Made by a program: the position numbers and the translations under genes
Assembly (NCBI GenBank): GCA_028287135.1
Contig: JAQBQE010000001.1
Location: 1-64,000 of the forward strand
Source of the DNA: Myxococcales bacterium
GTDB taxonomy: Bacteria > Myxococcota_A > Polyangia > Haliangiales > Haliangiaceae
DNA length: 64,000 nt
Direction of reading: 5' to 3'
The notes under the pieces: generated by a model
What the model saw: the letters and a program-made list of their open reading frames with translations, nothing else
Told to the model about the DNA's origin: nothing
The model's database searches: none
Shown: positions 45,698-56,934 of the stretch, piece by piece
How the letters are laid out: each line of letters starts with the position of its first letter
How positions within the stretch are numbered: position 1 is the first letter of the stretch

Positions 45698-46153
45698 CTA
45701 CGCCGATGTTTTTTCGGCAGCTGTCGTACCGTTCTCGGCGCCCAGGTGACGCTGCAATCGATCCAGCAAGGCGGCCTGGTCGGGATGGATGATCCGCCGG
45801 GCCCGCGTGATCTCGATGAACTCGACCTTGTCGACTTCCCACGACGCGCAGCGGGGCGCGGCATCGACCGGGGCAGGAGCTGCGTACGCGTGAACGCGTT
45901 TCTTGGATCGCGTGTAATCGACGAAGCCCATGTCGATCAGAGGAGTCGTGATGTCGAGGCCGGTCTCCTCGAGCGTCTCGCGCCGGGCGGTCGCCTCGAG
46001 GGTCTCATCCGGGTCAGGGGCGCCCTTGGGGATTCCCCAGGGTGCGCGCCGGTTGTAGTTGCCGGCCGGATGGACGAGCAGGACCTCGACGGAATCGTTG
46101 ACGTACCGGTAGAGCAGGGTGCCTGAGGAGAGCTTTGCGCGTGTCTCCGGCAT
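45698..46153 (-). CDS. NUDIX hydrolase
   Basis: Nudix box GIPKGAPDPDETLEATARRETLEETGLDI. Confidence 0.92.
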   Translation of the reverse strand: MPETRAKLSSGTLLYRYVNDSVEVLLVHPAGNYNRRAPWGIPKGAPDPDETLEATARRETLEETGLDITTPLIDMGFVDYTRSKKRVHAYAAPAPVDAAPRCASWEVDKVEFIEITRARRIIHPDQAALLDRLQRHLGAENGTTAAEKTSA

Positions 46154-46286
46154 CCCACATTGACCGTGCAAGACGGGGCCGTGCAAAGCAAGCATCTTGC
46201 AGTCGATTCGAGCAATCTCACGGGGTTGTCCCAACTGTTGCGCCGGTCGTGGTGCCCCGAACTGGGCGGGTGTACCGTCGAACGGG

Positions 46287-46583
46287 ATGAGCTCAGATCA
46301 GCGTCAGGCGTGGTTTGCTCGGATGATGGAATCGGGCCTCGAGCACTCGATCTTCCAGCCGAGCGACGTGCTCGCACACGCAACCCCGGATGTGCTCGCG
46401 ACTCATCTTCCGCCTGAGCTCCTGAGCAAGGTGCTCCAGGCTTCTCTCGCATCGGGGTCGATGACTCCCGATCGCGTGCTCGAGACGGTAACGCCGGATC
46501 TCCTCGCCAAGCACCTGCCGCATGACGTGCTGTGGGCCTGCATCGCCGCGGCCGCTGCCCGCTCCGGGGTCTCGACGTCGTGA
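46287..46583 (+). CDS. hypothetical protein with two ~37-aa 'TPDVLAxHLP' repeats
   Basis: QPSDVLAHATPDVLATHLPPELLSKVLQASLASG / MTPDRVLETVTPDLLAKHLPHDVLWACIAAA. Confidence 0.65.
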   Translation: MSSDQRQAWFARMMESGLEHSIFQPSDVLAHATPDVLATHLPPELLSKVLQASLASGSMTPDRVLETVTPDLLAKHLPHDVLWACIAAAAARSGVSTS

Positions 46584-47359
46584 ACATGAAGGCGTTCTTC
46601 GTCGATGCGCTGACCTCGGCGCTCGACCTCGGCATCGCGACGCCGGAGGACCTTCTCCGGCACGTCACGCCTGACGTGCTCGCTGCGAATCTGCCGCGTC
46701 CGCTGTGGGCACGCCTGCTCACGGCGTGCGTCGGAGCCTCGCGCGTCGACGCGCAGCTCGTCGTCGAGACGCTCGGCGTGTCGAACCTGTGCGAGCACAT
46801 GCCAGCTGCCGTGATCTGGTCGTGCGTCGCCGAGGTTGGTCAGCGCTCGCTCGGTGATGCTGCCACTGCCGCTCCGGCGATCGTCACACGACCGGCGGCC
46901 AAGGCGGCCGCCACGCCGCTCTCGATCACGAGCCCGCCCGCACCGGATCCGGTGAAGACGCCGGCCTCGCCGCCGCCCGCCGTCCGTGGTCCGAGCATTC
47001 CGGCACCCGGCACGAGCTCGGACACCGACGAGGATCGCGCACCGCTGCGCGCACGGACGCCGACCCGTCAGCCGTTCCGCGCGACCAGCACCGGCATCGG
47101 CCGCCTCGCGAACACGACCAGCTCCCGTCGCCCACAGGCGCAGGCACCTGCGCCCGCACCGGTCACGCTCGATCCGACGACGGAACGTCCCGTGCGTCGC
47201 GGCGAGACCGTGGTCGAAGCCGAGGTCGAGGTGGAGACACCCGCTCGCGAGGACTGGCGCAATGCGCTCGCCGTCGAGGACGAGCAGCTCGTCGACTGGT
47301 CATCGTCGGAAGAGACGCTGACCGCTGCCGGCGACGACCCGACGTTTCGCAAGCGCTAG
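46580..47359 (+). CDS. hypothetical protein with the same repeat plus Pro/Ala-rich tail
   Basis: ATPEDLLRHVTPDVLAANLPRPLWARLLTACV / QLVVETLGVSNLCEHMPAAVIWSCVAEV; GTGA overlap with 46287 gene. Confidence 0.65.
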   Translation: MNMKAFFVDALTSALDLGIATPEDLLRHVTPDVLAANLPRPLWARLLTACVGASRVDAQLVVETLGVSNLCEHMPAAVIWSCVAEVGQRSLGDAATAAPAIVTRPAAKAAATPLSITSPPAPDPVKTPASPPPAVRGPSIPAPGTSSDTDEDRAPLRARTPTRQPFRATSTGIGRLANTTSSRRPQAQAPAPAPVTLDPTTERPVRRGETVVEAEVEVETPAREDWRNALAVEDEQLVDWSSSEETLTAAGDDPTFRKR

Positions 47360-47360
47360 G

Positions 47361-47519
47361 TCACGTCGCCCGACGACCGCGGGCGGCGCCGACGAAGTGC
47401 GCGATCAGCGCGACCACCGCGAGGATCACGAGCACGTGGATGATCCCCGAGGCGACGTGGAACACGGTGAAGCCGAGCAGCCAGGCGATGCCGAGAATCA
47501 CTGCAAGTGCGATCAGCAT
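47361..47519 (-). CDS. small Lmo0937/DUF5670-like membrane protein (absent from ORF track)
   Basis: Manual translation MLIALAVILGIAWLLGFTVFHVASGIIHVLVILAVVALIAHFVGAARGRRAT* (52 aa). Confidence 0.85.
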   Translation of the reverse strand: MLIALAVILGIAWLLGFTVFHVASGIIHVLVILAVVALIAHFVGAARGRRAT

Positions 47520-47727
47520 GGTGATGTCCTCCTGGTCCGAGGAGATTGCATAGACCTCGCCAGCTCCGCTGCCATGTAGATCCGGGCCTCTACACTGCGA
47601 GCGGCCCGTTGCTCGACGAGCACACCGCGGTACCGGCGCCGGATTCTGCGCTCACGTTGCGAAGGTTCGCGCACGTGCGTCGTGCGCGCGCTCAGGATTG
47701 TTGGCAGCCGACGGCCCGAAACGTGAC

Positions 47728-47758
47728 GACGCCCGGGACCTTTCGGTCACCGGGCGTC
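47728..47758 (-). terminator. stem-loop downstream of tRNA-Val, probable terminator
   Basis: Minus-strand GACGCCCGGTGACCGAAAGGTCCCGGGCGTC: strong GC stem with GAAA loop; no clear U tract. Confidence 0.55.
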
Positions 47759-47772
47759 TCGTGTCGCGTCGT

Positions 47773-47847
47773 TGGTGGGCGTTGAGGGGATTGAACCCCC
47801 GACTTATTCCGTGTGAAGGAATCACTCTCCCGCTGAGTTAAACGCCC
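47773..47847 (-). tRNA. tRNA-Val (anticodon CAC), CCA encoded
   Basis: Minus strand GGGCGTT TA ACTCAGCGGGAGAGT G ATTCC TTCACAC GGAAT AAGTC GGGGG TTCAATC CCCTC AACGCCC ACCA folds as a cloverleaf. Confidence 0.93.
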
Positions 47848-47952
47848 TGAGGGCCATGGAATTACCGCTCGCGCGGCGCGCTGTCAACCTGTCTGAGTTC
47901 TCACCGACGCGCCAAGGGTGGGTCTCTGCGGGGGCGTGATACGACAGGCCCC

Positions 47953-48348
47953 ATGCAACGCACCATCGTCAGCACCGCGCAGGCGCCTGCCGCGATCGGC
48001 CCGTACTCGCAGGCCGTGGCCGTCACCGTCGGGGATGGCAAGCAGATGATCTTCTGCTCGGGCCAGATCGCCCTCGATCCGGCGACCGGAGCGATGGTCG
48101 ACGGGGACGTCTCGGCCCAGACCCGGCAGGTCCTGGCCAACCTCGGCGCGGTGCTCGAGGCCGCCGGGGCCTCGTTCGCGAACGTCGTGAAGACCACGAT
48201 CTTCCTCGCGGATATGGCTGATTTCGCGACGGTGAACGCGCTCTACGGCGAGCGATTCCCGACCGAGCCGCCGGCCCGCGCGACGGTGCAGGCCTCCGGG
48301 CTGCCCAAGAACGCTCGCGTCGAGATCGACGCGATCGCGATCGTCTGA
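47953..48348 (+). CDS. RidA family protein
   Basis: [54 protein letters not shown]. Confidence 0.93.
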   Translation: MQRTIVSTAQAPAAIGPYSQAVAVTVGDGKQMIFCSGQIALDPATGAMVDGDVSAQTRQVLANLGAVLEAAGASFANVVKTTIFLADMADFATVNALYGERFPTEPPARATVQASGLPKNARVEIDAIAIV

Positions 48349-48368
48349 TCCCCTACCAAGGAGCGCGC

Positions 48369-50366
<1,998 letters not shown>

Positions 50367-50371
50367 GCGGA

Positions 50372-52108
50372 CTACGGCGCGGTCGTAGCGGTAGCGGCCA
50401 GCGACGTCACCGGCGCGGTGTCGACCGCGGACGTCTCGCCCTCGAGCGCCTCCGGGTCGGTCTCCTCGGCTTCCTCGAGCGCGGGCGGCACGGCGGCGGG
50501 CGGTGGCCCCACCGTGGGCACGCTGACCTTCATGGTCTTCGACAGGTAGTTGCACAGGGTGCTGAGCACCTGGTCGTGGGCCTTGCGAACGCGCCCCTTG
50601 GCGATCGGGACGTCGGTGTTCGTGATCAGCGAGAACGCGAGCGGGCGCGTCGGATCGAGGTCGAGGATGCCCGACATCGCGATCACCGTCGACAGCGTGC
50701 CGGTCTTGCCGCGAACGCGCGCGCGGAGGTCGGAGTCGCGCAGGCGGTGGCGCAGCGTCCCATCGGTCCGTGCGATCGACAGCGAATCGAGCCACGCCTG
50801 CGAGACCGACGGATCGACATCATCATCACCGGCGAAGCCACCCGCGCTGCGGACCACGGCGACCAGATCCGTCGGGGTGATCTGGGTGCGGTACGACAGC
50901 CCCGAGCCGGTGTCGAGCACGAGGCCTTTGGTGGCGAGGTGGGGATGACGCGCCAGCCAGCCGTACATCGCCTCGAGGGCGACGGTCATCGATGGCGGCT
51001 GACGGCGAACGAGCGCGGACGCGGTCATGATCACGCGATCCGCGAGCCAGTTGACGCTCCACTTGTTGACGCGCGACACGATGTCCGCGAGCCGGCGCGA
51101 GTCGTGACGACCGAGCTCGACGGGCAGGGCGCCCGTGCCGACCGCATCGCCGATGAAATCACCGAGCTCCATGATCTTCATGTCGCCGGTGAACGAGATC
51201 GAGTGGGCACGCAACGAAGCGCGCATCGCATACGCCGCGGTCGCCGTGCGCTCGCGCGTCCACAGCGGATACATCGTCGACGCGCCCTTGCCGATCGTCC
51301 CACCGATCGTCACGGTGATCGTGGGGGCCGCTCCGTCGCGCTTCGTGGTCTCGGTCTTGTAGGTCAGGCGCGACCGCTTCATCGCGCGCTTGCTCGTCGT
51401 CGCCGTGACCACGACGGTGACGTGCTCGGCGCCGAGCGGCACAACGGCGGTCGGCGGCTGACCCGGCTCGCCCGCTGTCACCTCGATCGGGACGATCGCG
51501 CGGAAGATGCCATCGCGGGTCGGATCGGCGCCGACGACGATATTGCCATCGATCGCGGTGATCCCCCGCGCGGCGACGGCAGCGGCGATGTCGTCGAGAT
51601 CGGAGGCGGACAGGGTCGGGTCGTAGCTGCCGAGCAAGAACACGTCGCCCTTGACCACGCCCTGGTGGGGCTCGGGGCCGAGCAGGCGCGTCGGATAACG
51701 GAACTCGGGGCCGAGCAGCTCGAGTGCCGTCGCGGTCGAGATCATCTTCACGTTCGACGCGGGATTGAACGAGTCGGTCGCGTTGACCGCGAACAGCGGC
51801 TCGCCGGTCCTGGCATTCGCGACGAGCAACCCGGTGACGCCGTTGCGCAGGCCCGGCCCGCGCAGGAGCTTCATGATCGTCTTCGCGGTCTCTTCCTCGA
51901 TCGTCAGCGGCTCTTCGCGGCGGCCGACGATCTCGCGGGCAGGGCGCAGCTCGCCGGCGCGCGTGATCGCCACGCGGGCCGAGGCGCCTTTCTTCGTCGC
52001 AGCGAGCGCGGCCTTCGCGGGCCGCTTGCTGCGGCTCGCAGGCTTGGCCGCCACGGGGGCGACCAGGGCGAGGACGAGGGCAGCGACCAGCGCGACGCGT
52101 GCGTTCAT
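50372..52108 (-). CDS. dacB: D-alanyl-D-alanine carboxypeptidase/endopeptidase (PBP4 type)
   Basis: FNPASNVKMISTATALELLG (SxxK), DTGSGLSYRTQ (SGLS), RGKTGTLSTVIAMSG (KTG). Confidence 0.92.
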   Translation of the reverse strand: MNARVALVAALVLALVAPVAAKPASRSKRPAKAALAATKKGASARVAITRAGELRPAREIVGRREEPLTIEEETAKTIMKLLRGPGLRNGVTGLLVANARTGEPLFAVNATDSFNPASNVKMISTATALELLGPEFRYPTRLLGPEPHQGVVKGDVFLLGSYDPTLSASDLDDIAAAVAARGITAIDGNIVVGADPTRDGIFRAIVPIEVTAGEPGQPPTAVVPLGAEHVTVVVTATTSKRAMKRSRLTYKTETTKRDGAAPTITVTIGGTIGKGASTMYPLWTRERTATAAYAMRASLRAHSISFTGDMKIMELGDFIGDAVGTGALPVELGRHDSRRLADIVSRVNKWSVNWLADRVIMTASALVRRQPPSMTVALEAMYGWLARHPHLATKGLVLDTGSGLSYRTQITPTDLVAVVRSAGGFAGDDDVDPSVSQAWLDSLSIARTDGTLRHRLRDSDLRARVRGKTGTLSTVIAMSGILDLDPTRPLAFSLITNTDVPIAKGRVRKAHDQVLSTLCNYLSKTMKVSVPTVGPPPAAVPPALEEAEETDPEALEGETSAVDTAPVTSLAATATTAP

Positions 52109-52695
52109 CGGTTCCCTCGCAGCATCAGGTAGGTCGCGCCTTCTCCACCGTCGGCAGGCGCGGCGGTCGACAGGGCACGGACGAACCCGGAGCACTCGCC
52201 GAGGAGCTCGCCGAGGACAGCTTCGCGCAGGGGCGCGCCATGATCCGAGTGCGTTCCCTTGCCATGCACGAGCAGTACGCATCGGCGACCGATCCGGTTC
52301 GCCTCGAGCAGGAACACGCGCAACCGCGCGACACCCTTCTCGACCGTCTCGCCGTGCAGGTCGAGGGTGTCCTCGATGTGGACCTTGCCGCGACGTAGCT
52401 CGGCGGCCTGCGTGTGTGACACACCCGGCGCGCGTGCCGCGTAGCGATGTCCGTCGCCTTCGACGGTCAGCGAGATCGCCGGTGGCAACGTCGCGACGCG
52501 GACCACGGCGGCCGGCTTCACGGCCACCGGCACGCGATCACGACCGTTCAGCGGCGTCGCGCCACCGATCGCCTCGAGGAACAATGCCTGCTCCTCTGCA
52601 GACACGGCCGGTCGCTTGCGTGACACCCATTGATTGTGTACCCGGTCGGACCAAGCTCCGCCAGAAATCTGGATCACATGAGGGATACGCCGCAC
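52105..52695 (-). CDS. Smr-domain protein (start uncertain; GTG near 52626 also possible)
   Basis: IEDTLDLHGETVEKGVARLRVFLLEAN, VLLVHGKGTHSDHGAPLREAV. Confidence 0.88.
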   Translation of the reverse strand: MRRIPHVIQISGGAWSDRVHNQWVSRKRPAVSAEEQALFLEAIGGATPLNGRDRVPVAVKPAAVVRVATLPPAISLTVEGDGHRYAARAPGVSHTQAAELRRGKVHIEDTLDLHGETVEKGVARLRVFLLEANRIGRRCVLLVHGKGTHSDHGAPLREAVLGELLGECSGFVRALSTAAPADGGEGATYLMLRGNR

Positions 52696-52707
52696 GCTGT
52701 CGCTTGT

Positions 52708-52741
52708 TCACGGGTGACAACTTCCACACATGTGGTTGTTG
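52708..52741. promoter_or_regulatory. dyad-symmetric candidate operator between divergent smr and glgP
   Basis: TCAC-GG-GTGA (52708-52717) abutting CAAC-TT-CCACA-CA-TGTGG-TT-GTTG (52718-52741). Confidence 0.4.
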
Positions 52742-52859
52742 CAGCGGGGGCGGAGCGCCGCTTCGTTGTATTTGGCAACGCTGGCGCGGCTTTGGCCCCA
52801 CGTCCCTTGCACAGCCTCGTGGGCGCGGGCAACGTGCGCCGCCTCGGAGGTAGTAACTG

Positions 52860-54509
52860 ATGTCCTCGCACCCGCGCGTCGCGTACTTCTGCATGGAGTA
52901 CGGACTCGACTCGACGTTCCCGATCTACGCCGGCGGTCTCGGTATCCTGGCCGGCGATCACATGAAGTCCGCCGGCGATCTGCGGGCGCCGATCACCGGA
53001 GTCGGACTGTTCTGGGACGAGGGTTACACACGTCAGGTCGTCGGACCGGGGGGCGGCCTCGAGGACCAGTACCCGAAGACGCCGCGTGATGCGGTGCGTC
53101 GGCTCGACGTGATGGTCGAGGTCACGGTCCGCGGCAAGCGGGTCCCGCTCCGCGCGTGGAAGGTCGAGCGGTTCATCACGTCGAACCTGTACCTGCTCGA
53201 GCCCGAGCACGAGGAAGATCGCTGGATCACGCAGCGGCTGTACGGCGGCGCCAGCGAGGATCGCCTGGCCCAGGAGATCCTGCTCGGCGTGGGCGGCGTC
53301 CGGCTGCTCGAGGTCCTCGGCGTGCCCGTCGACCTCTATCACTTCAACGAAGGCCACGCGGTGTTCGCGGGGCTCGAGCTGCTGCGGTCGTCGAAGTTCG
53401 GCGGCTCGACGCTGCGTGAACGCCTCGACCGCTTGCGGCCCCACGTGGTGTTCACGACGCACACGCCGGTCCCCGCGGGCAACGAGGTCCACGAGCTCGC
53501 GCTGATGCGCAAGATGGATGCGGACCTCGGCTTCACCGACGCGGAGCTCGAGGTCGTGGGCGGTGATCCATTCTCGATGACCGTCGCGGGGCTCCGGCTC
53601 GCACGTCTCGCCAACGGTGTCGCAGAGCTCCATGGCGAGACCGCGCGTGAGATGTGGCGAACCGTCGACGGCGCGGCACCGATCATCGCGATCACCAACG
53701 GCGTTCACGCGCCGACCTGGCAGGACGCACGGGTTCGCGCCGCGCTGGTCGCGGACAAGCCGCGCGAGCGCCAGGATGCGCAGCTGTGGCACGCGCACCA
53801 GGTCATGAAGGCGGAGCTGATCGAGGAGATCGCTGCTCGCACCGGGATTCGACTCGCGGTCGATCGCTTGCTGATCGGCTTTGCGCGACGCGCTGCCACG
53901 TACAAGCGTGCCGACCTGCTGATCAGCGACGAGCGCGCGCTCGCGCGGCTGTTCGAGCAGGGCGTCCAGATCGTCTACAGCGGGAAGGCACATCCGCGCG
54001 ACACGCAGGGCAAGGCGCTGATCGGCAAGCTGATCGAAGCGTCGAAGAAGCATCCGCGCGAGATCGTGTTCCTCCAGAACTACGACATGCGGCTCGGCGC
54101 GCTGCTGACCCGCGGGACCGATGTGTGGCTCAACAATCCGCGGCGCCCGCTCGAGGCATCGGGGACATCCGGCATGAAGGCGGCGATGAACGGGATCCCG
54201 AACCTGTCGATCCTCGACGGCTGGTGGCCCGAGGGATGCGAGCACGGCGTCACGGGCTGGAAGATCGGCGATGCGGATCCGAGCGATGACGCGTTCGACG
54301 AGAAGGACATGGCCCGCGTCGACAAGCGAGATCGCGACCTCCTGAACTCGGTGATCGAGCGCGAGGTGCTGCCGTCGTACAAGGAGCGCGCGCGCTGGGT
54401 GTCGATCATGCGCGCCAGCATCGCGATGTCGGAGTGGCGGTTCTCCTCGGACCGGATGATCGAGGACTACCTGACCAAGGTCTACGGCGCGACCGAGGCC
54501 GCGCGGTAG
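52860..54509 (+). CDS. glgP: alpha-glucan (glycogen) phosphorylase, GlgP family
   Basis: VAYFCMEYGLDSTFPIYAGGLGILAGDHMKSAGDL, HFNEGHAVF, TNGVHAPTW, SGKAHPRD, EASGTSGMKAAMNG. Confidence 0.95.
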   Translation: MSSHPRVAYFCMEYGLDSTFPIYAGGLGILAGDHMKSAGDLRAPITGVGLFWDEGYTRQVVGPGGGLEDQYPKTPRDAVRRLDVMVEVTVRGKRVPLRAWKVERFITSNLYLLEPEHEEDRWITQRLYGGASEDRLAQEILLGVGGVRLLEVLGVPVDLYHFNEGHAVFAGLELLRSSKFGGSTLRERLDRLRPHVVFTTHTPVPAGNEVHELALMRKMDADLGFTDAELEVVGGDPFSMTVAGLRLARLANGVAELHGETAREMWRTVDGAAPIIAITNGVHAPTWQDARVRAALVADKPRERQDAQLWHAHQVMKAELIEEIAARTGIRLAVDRLLIGFARRAATYKRADLLISDERALARLFEQGVQIVYSGKAHPRDTQGKALIGKLIEASKKHPREIVFLQNYDMRLGALLTRGTDVWLNNPRRPLEASGTSGMKAAMNGIPNLSILDGWWPEGCEHGVTGWKIGDADPSDDAFDEKDMARVDKRDRDLLNSVIEREVLPSYKERARWVSIMRASIAMSEWRFSSDRMIEDYLTKVYGATEAAR

Positions 54510-55435
54510 AGGATCTGCTTGCGCTTGCCGCGCCACTCGAGGAGCACGGCATCTCCGAGCTGTTCGGCGGTCGCTTCGTCGAGAGCGCGGTGCGGCGTGA
54601 CTCGCAGGCACGGGTGGTCGCCGGGGTCGGCCGCGCGCTCGTAAAAATGCCAGTGCTCCTCCTCGCGCTGGCCATCGAGCACGTACGCATCGTCGTAGCT
54701 CCAGCTCGACGCGTTCGCGCACGCGATCTTCGAACCGTCCGGGCTGCGGACCGTCACGCGCCGGCGATAGGTCGCGTCGAGCCGCGTCTCGCTGCGGCGG
54801 ATGATCTCCCACCACTCGGTCTCGTCGCGGACGTTGCCATCGTCGTCGTAGCTGGTCGCGTCCCAGCGCCACGGTCCATAGAGCGAGGGCTTCGCCGGCC
54901 ACGGATCCTCGGGAAGCTCGGCGACCTTGGCGTCGACCTGGAGCAGCGTCTGTGTGCCGCCAGGCCAGCGCAGGCGGAGCCGCTCGCCGTCGAGGTCGGC
55001 GCTGTACTCGCCGGCGTGACGGAAGCCGTGGTCACACGGGCCAGGCTCGGCACGGTAGCCGGTCTCCTTGATCATGAAGCCTGTCCGCGTGATCTCGACG
55101 CGGACGTCGAACACCGCCCGCTGGCGATACCAGGGTCGTTGGTTGCACGCGAACGGAACGCGGTTGTCGGAGTGCACCTCGACGGTGCGAACGTACCGAC
55201 CGACGAGCTCGGTCGGCGTCGCGCCGGGGCGAAACTGCCACGCTTCGTCCTCGACCCGCGTGGTCCCGGCCTCGGCCGTGCGCAGCATCCAGCGCCAGCT
55301 CCCCACGAGCTTCGCGAGCGTGAACATCCGCTCGGGAGGTCCTGGACGCGTCGCGGCAGGCGCACCCGCGCCGGGCGGCTGACACGCGGCGATCAGCACG
55401 AGGCACACCGCGCCGAGAAAGCGCGGAGCCGTCAT
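54482..55435 (-). CDS. lipoprotein, unknown function
   Basis: Lipobox VCLVLIAACQPPG; Trp-rich segments (VGSWRWMLRTAEAG..., LYGPWRWDATSYDDDG). Confidence 0.65.
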   Translation of the reverse strand: MTAPRFLGAVCLVLIAACQPPGAGAPAATRPGPPERMFTLAKLVGSWRWMLRTAEAGTTRVEDEAWQFRPGATPTELVGRYVRTVEVHSDNRVPFACNQRPWYRQRAVFDVRVEITRTGFMIKETGYRAEPGPCDHGFRHAGEYSADLDGERLRLRWPGGTQTLLQVDAKVAELPEDPWPAKPSLYGPWRWDATSYDDDGNVRDETEWWEIIRRSETRLDATYRRRVTVRSPDGSKIACANASSWSYDDAYVLDGQREEEHWHFYERAADPGDHPCLRVTPHRALDEATAEQLGDAVLLEWRGKRKQILYRAASVAP

Positions 55436-55701
55436 CAGCGGGGACGGCGCGCGTACGTGTCGGTGACGATCTTCGCGATCGCCTGGTCGGATAGGGCCGC
55501 GGGCCGCTGGTGCGCACCCTTGCCGGGCTGGTCGAACTCCCACGCGACCGTCGCCGCGAGGCGCTGCGTGGCATCCGCCTCCGTGTAGCCGAGGCGGAAC
55601 AGGAGCCCGGCGCGGCTCGCGAGCTCGGCGGCAGCGACCTTGGCGCGCTGATCGGCGCCGTCGGTGCGAGGTGGCGCGGTGTTCATCCAGGAGAAGGCCA
55701 T
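55435..55701 (-). CDS. hypothetical small protein
   Basis: Open frame overlapping the start of the downstream lipoprotein gene; no family recognised. Confidence 0.45.
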   Translation of the reverse strand: MAFSWMNTAPPRTDGADQRAKVAAAELASRAGLLFRLGYTEADATQRLAATVAWEFDQPGKGAHQRPAALSDQAIAKIVTDTYARRPR

Positions 55702-55721
55702 GGCGCGAGTATACTGTGGCG

Positions 55722-56927
55722 GTGAGGGTGCTGATCGCGTGCGCGCTGATCATCGTGATCCCGTGCGAAGCGCGGGCCGATGGCGCAGGTGTGATCGCCG
55801 TCAGCAAGGGGGAACGGGCCACCGTCGGTGCGGCCATGGCGCAGGCGATGACGGGCAGGGCGGGCCGGATCGTCGAGGATGCCGTGGGCGAGGCGCGAGC
55901 GGCGCTCAGCGCAGGCGCAGTCCCGATCGAGCGCGTGCAGAAGTTTCGCCGGGTGGTCGATCTGGTCAACGAGGGCTGGCGCGCGTACACGCGGGTCGCG
56001 GTCGAGGTCGCTGCCGGTCGGCTCGCCGCGGCGCGCACCGAGGCCGAGCCACTGGTGGCGCTGCCGGGTGGCCCCGAGCTCTATGCCGACGCCGCGCTGC
56101 GCCTGGGTGCCGTGCTCGGGCATCTCGGTCGGCGCGCGGAGGCACAGGCGGTCCTCGCGCTCGCGATCGCACTCGACCCCGAGCGACCGATCACACTCGC
56201 CGAGTTCTCGCCGGATGTCGTCGAGGCGGTCGATGCGGCGCGCGCCGCGCCGGTTGCCTTGCAGCGGGTTCGCATCGTGACCCGGCCCGCCGGTGCGCTG
56301 ATCCGGATCGACAGCAAGGACGTCGGTCGGTCGCCGCTCGAGGTCCAGCTCACGCGTGGCCAGCACCTCGTGATCGCGCGCGCGCCGATGCATCATCCGG
56401 CGGTGCAGGGCGTGCCGATCGATGCAGCCTCCGTCGAGATCGATCTCGAGCGTGACGACGAGGCAGCGCGGATCGCGGCGGGCGCCACGCAAGGGCTCGA
56501 GGAGCCGGCGGCCCAGCAGCTGATCACCGCCACCCTGCGGTTCGCGGATCTCGACGAGGTGGTCCTGGTCGCCGACACCGTTCGTCGGGGTGGGCCGACG
56601 CTGCTCGTCCAGCGCTGCGCGGGCGTGCCGGCCCGGTGCAGCGCGGTCGTCGACGTCGGCTATGGCGATCGCAGCGGGCTTGCGGCTGCGGCGCGCACGG
56701 CGTGGGATGCGGCGCGCAGTGGCGACCTCCGGTATCCGCCGTCGGTCCTCGGCGAGCGTGACGGTCAGACCGATGACGGCCGCTGCAAGGCATGCCGAAA
56801 TCCGTGGCTGTGGACCGGCGTGGGAGCTGCGGTCGTCGCCGCGACGGTGATCACGATCGCCGTCGTGTCAGGATCGCAGCCTCCACCGATCGTCGGCGTC
56901 GATGGCGGCGCGTTCGGTGCGCGTTAG
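55722..56927 (+). CDS. PEGA-domain protein with C-terminal TM
   Basis: Signal VRVLIACALIIVIPCEARA; PEGA-like VRIVTRPAGALIRIDSKDVGRSPLEVQLTRGQHLVIAR; TM WTGVGAAVVAATVITIAVV. Confidence 0.7.
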   Translation: MRVLIACALIIVIPCEARADGAGVIAVSKGERATVGAAMAQAMTGRAGRIVEDAVGEARAALSAGAVPIERVQKFRRVVDLVNEGWRAYTRVAVEVAAGRLAAARTEAEPLVALPGGPELYADAALRLGAVLGHLGRRAEAQAVLALAIALDPERPITLAEFSPDVVEAVDAARAAPVALQRVRIVTRPAGALIRIDSKDVGRSPLEVQLTRGQHLVIARAPMHHPAVQGVPIDAASVEIDLERDDEAARIAAGATQGLEEPAAQQLITATLRFADLDEVVLVADTVRRGGPTLLVQRCAGVPARCSAVVDVGYGDRSGLAAAARTAWDAARSGDLRYPPSVLGERDGQTDDGRCKACRNPWLWTGVGAAVVAATVITIAVVSGSQPPPIVGVDGGAFGAR

Positions 56928-56934
56928 CCGTCGC

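Noticed and set aside
45453-45749. 98-codon plus-strand ORF in the sigma-70 leader
   Set aside because: No recognisable motif, overlaps the NUDIX 3' end on the opposite strand; better treated as noncoding leader.
54482-54509. 28-bp 3' overlap of convergent glgP and lipoprotein genes as a special regulatory feature
   Set aside because: Several convergent gene pairs here abut or overlap (lipA/TSUP, EEP/GPx, sucB/propeller), so this reflects general compactness.
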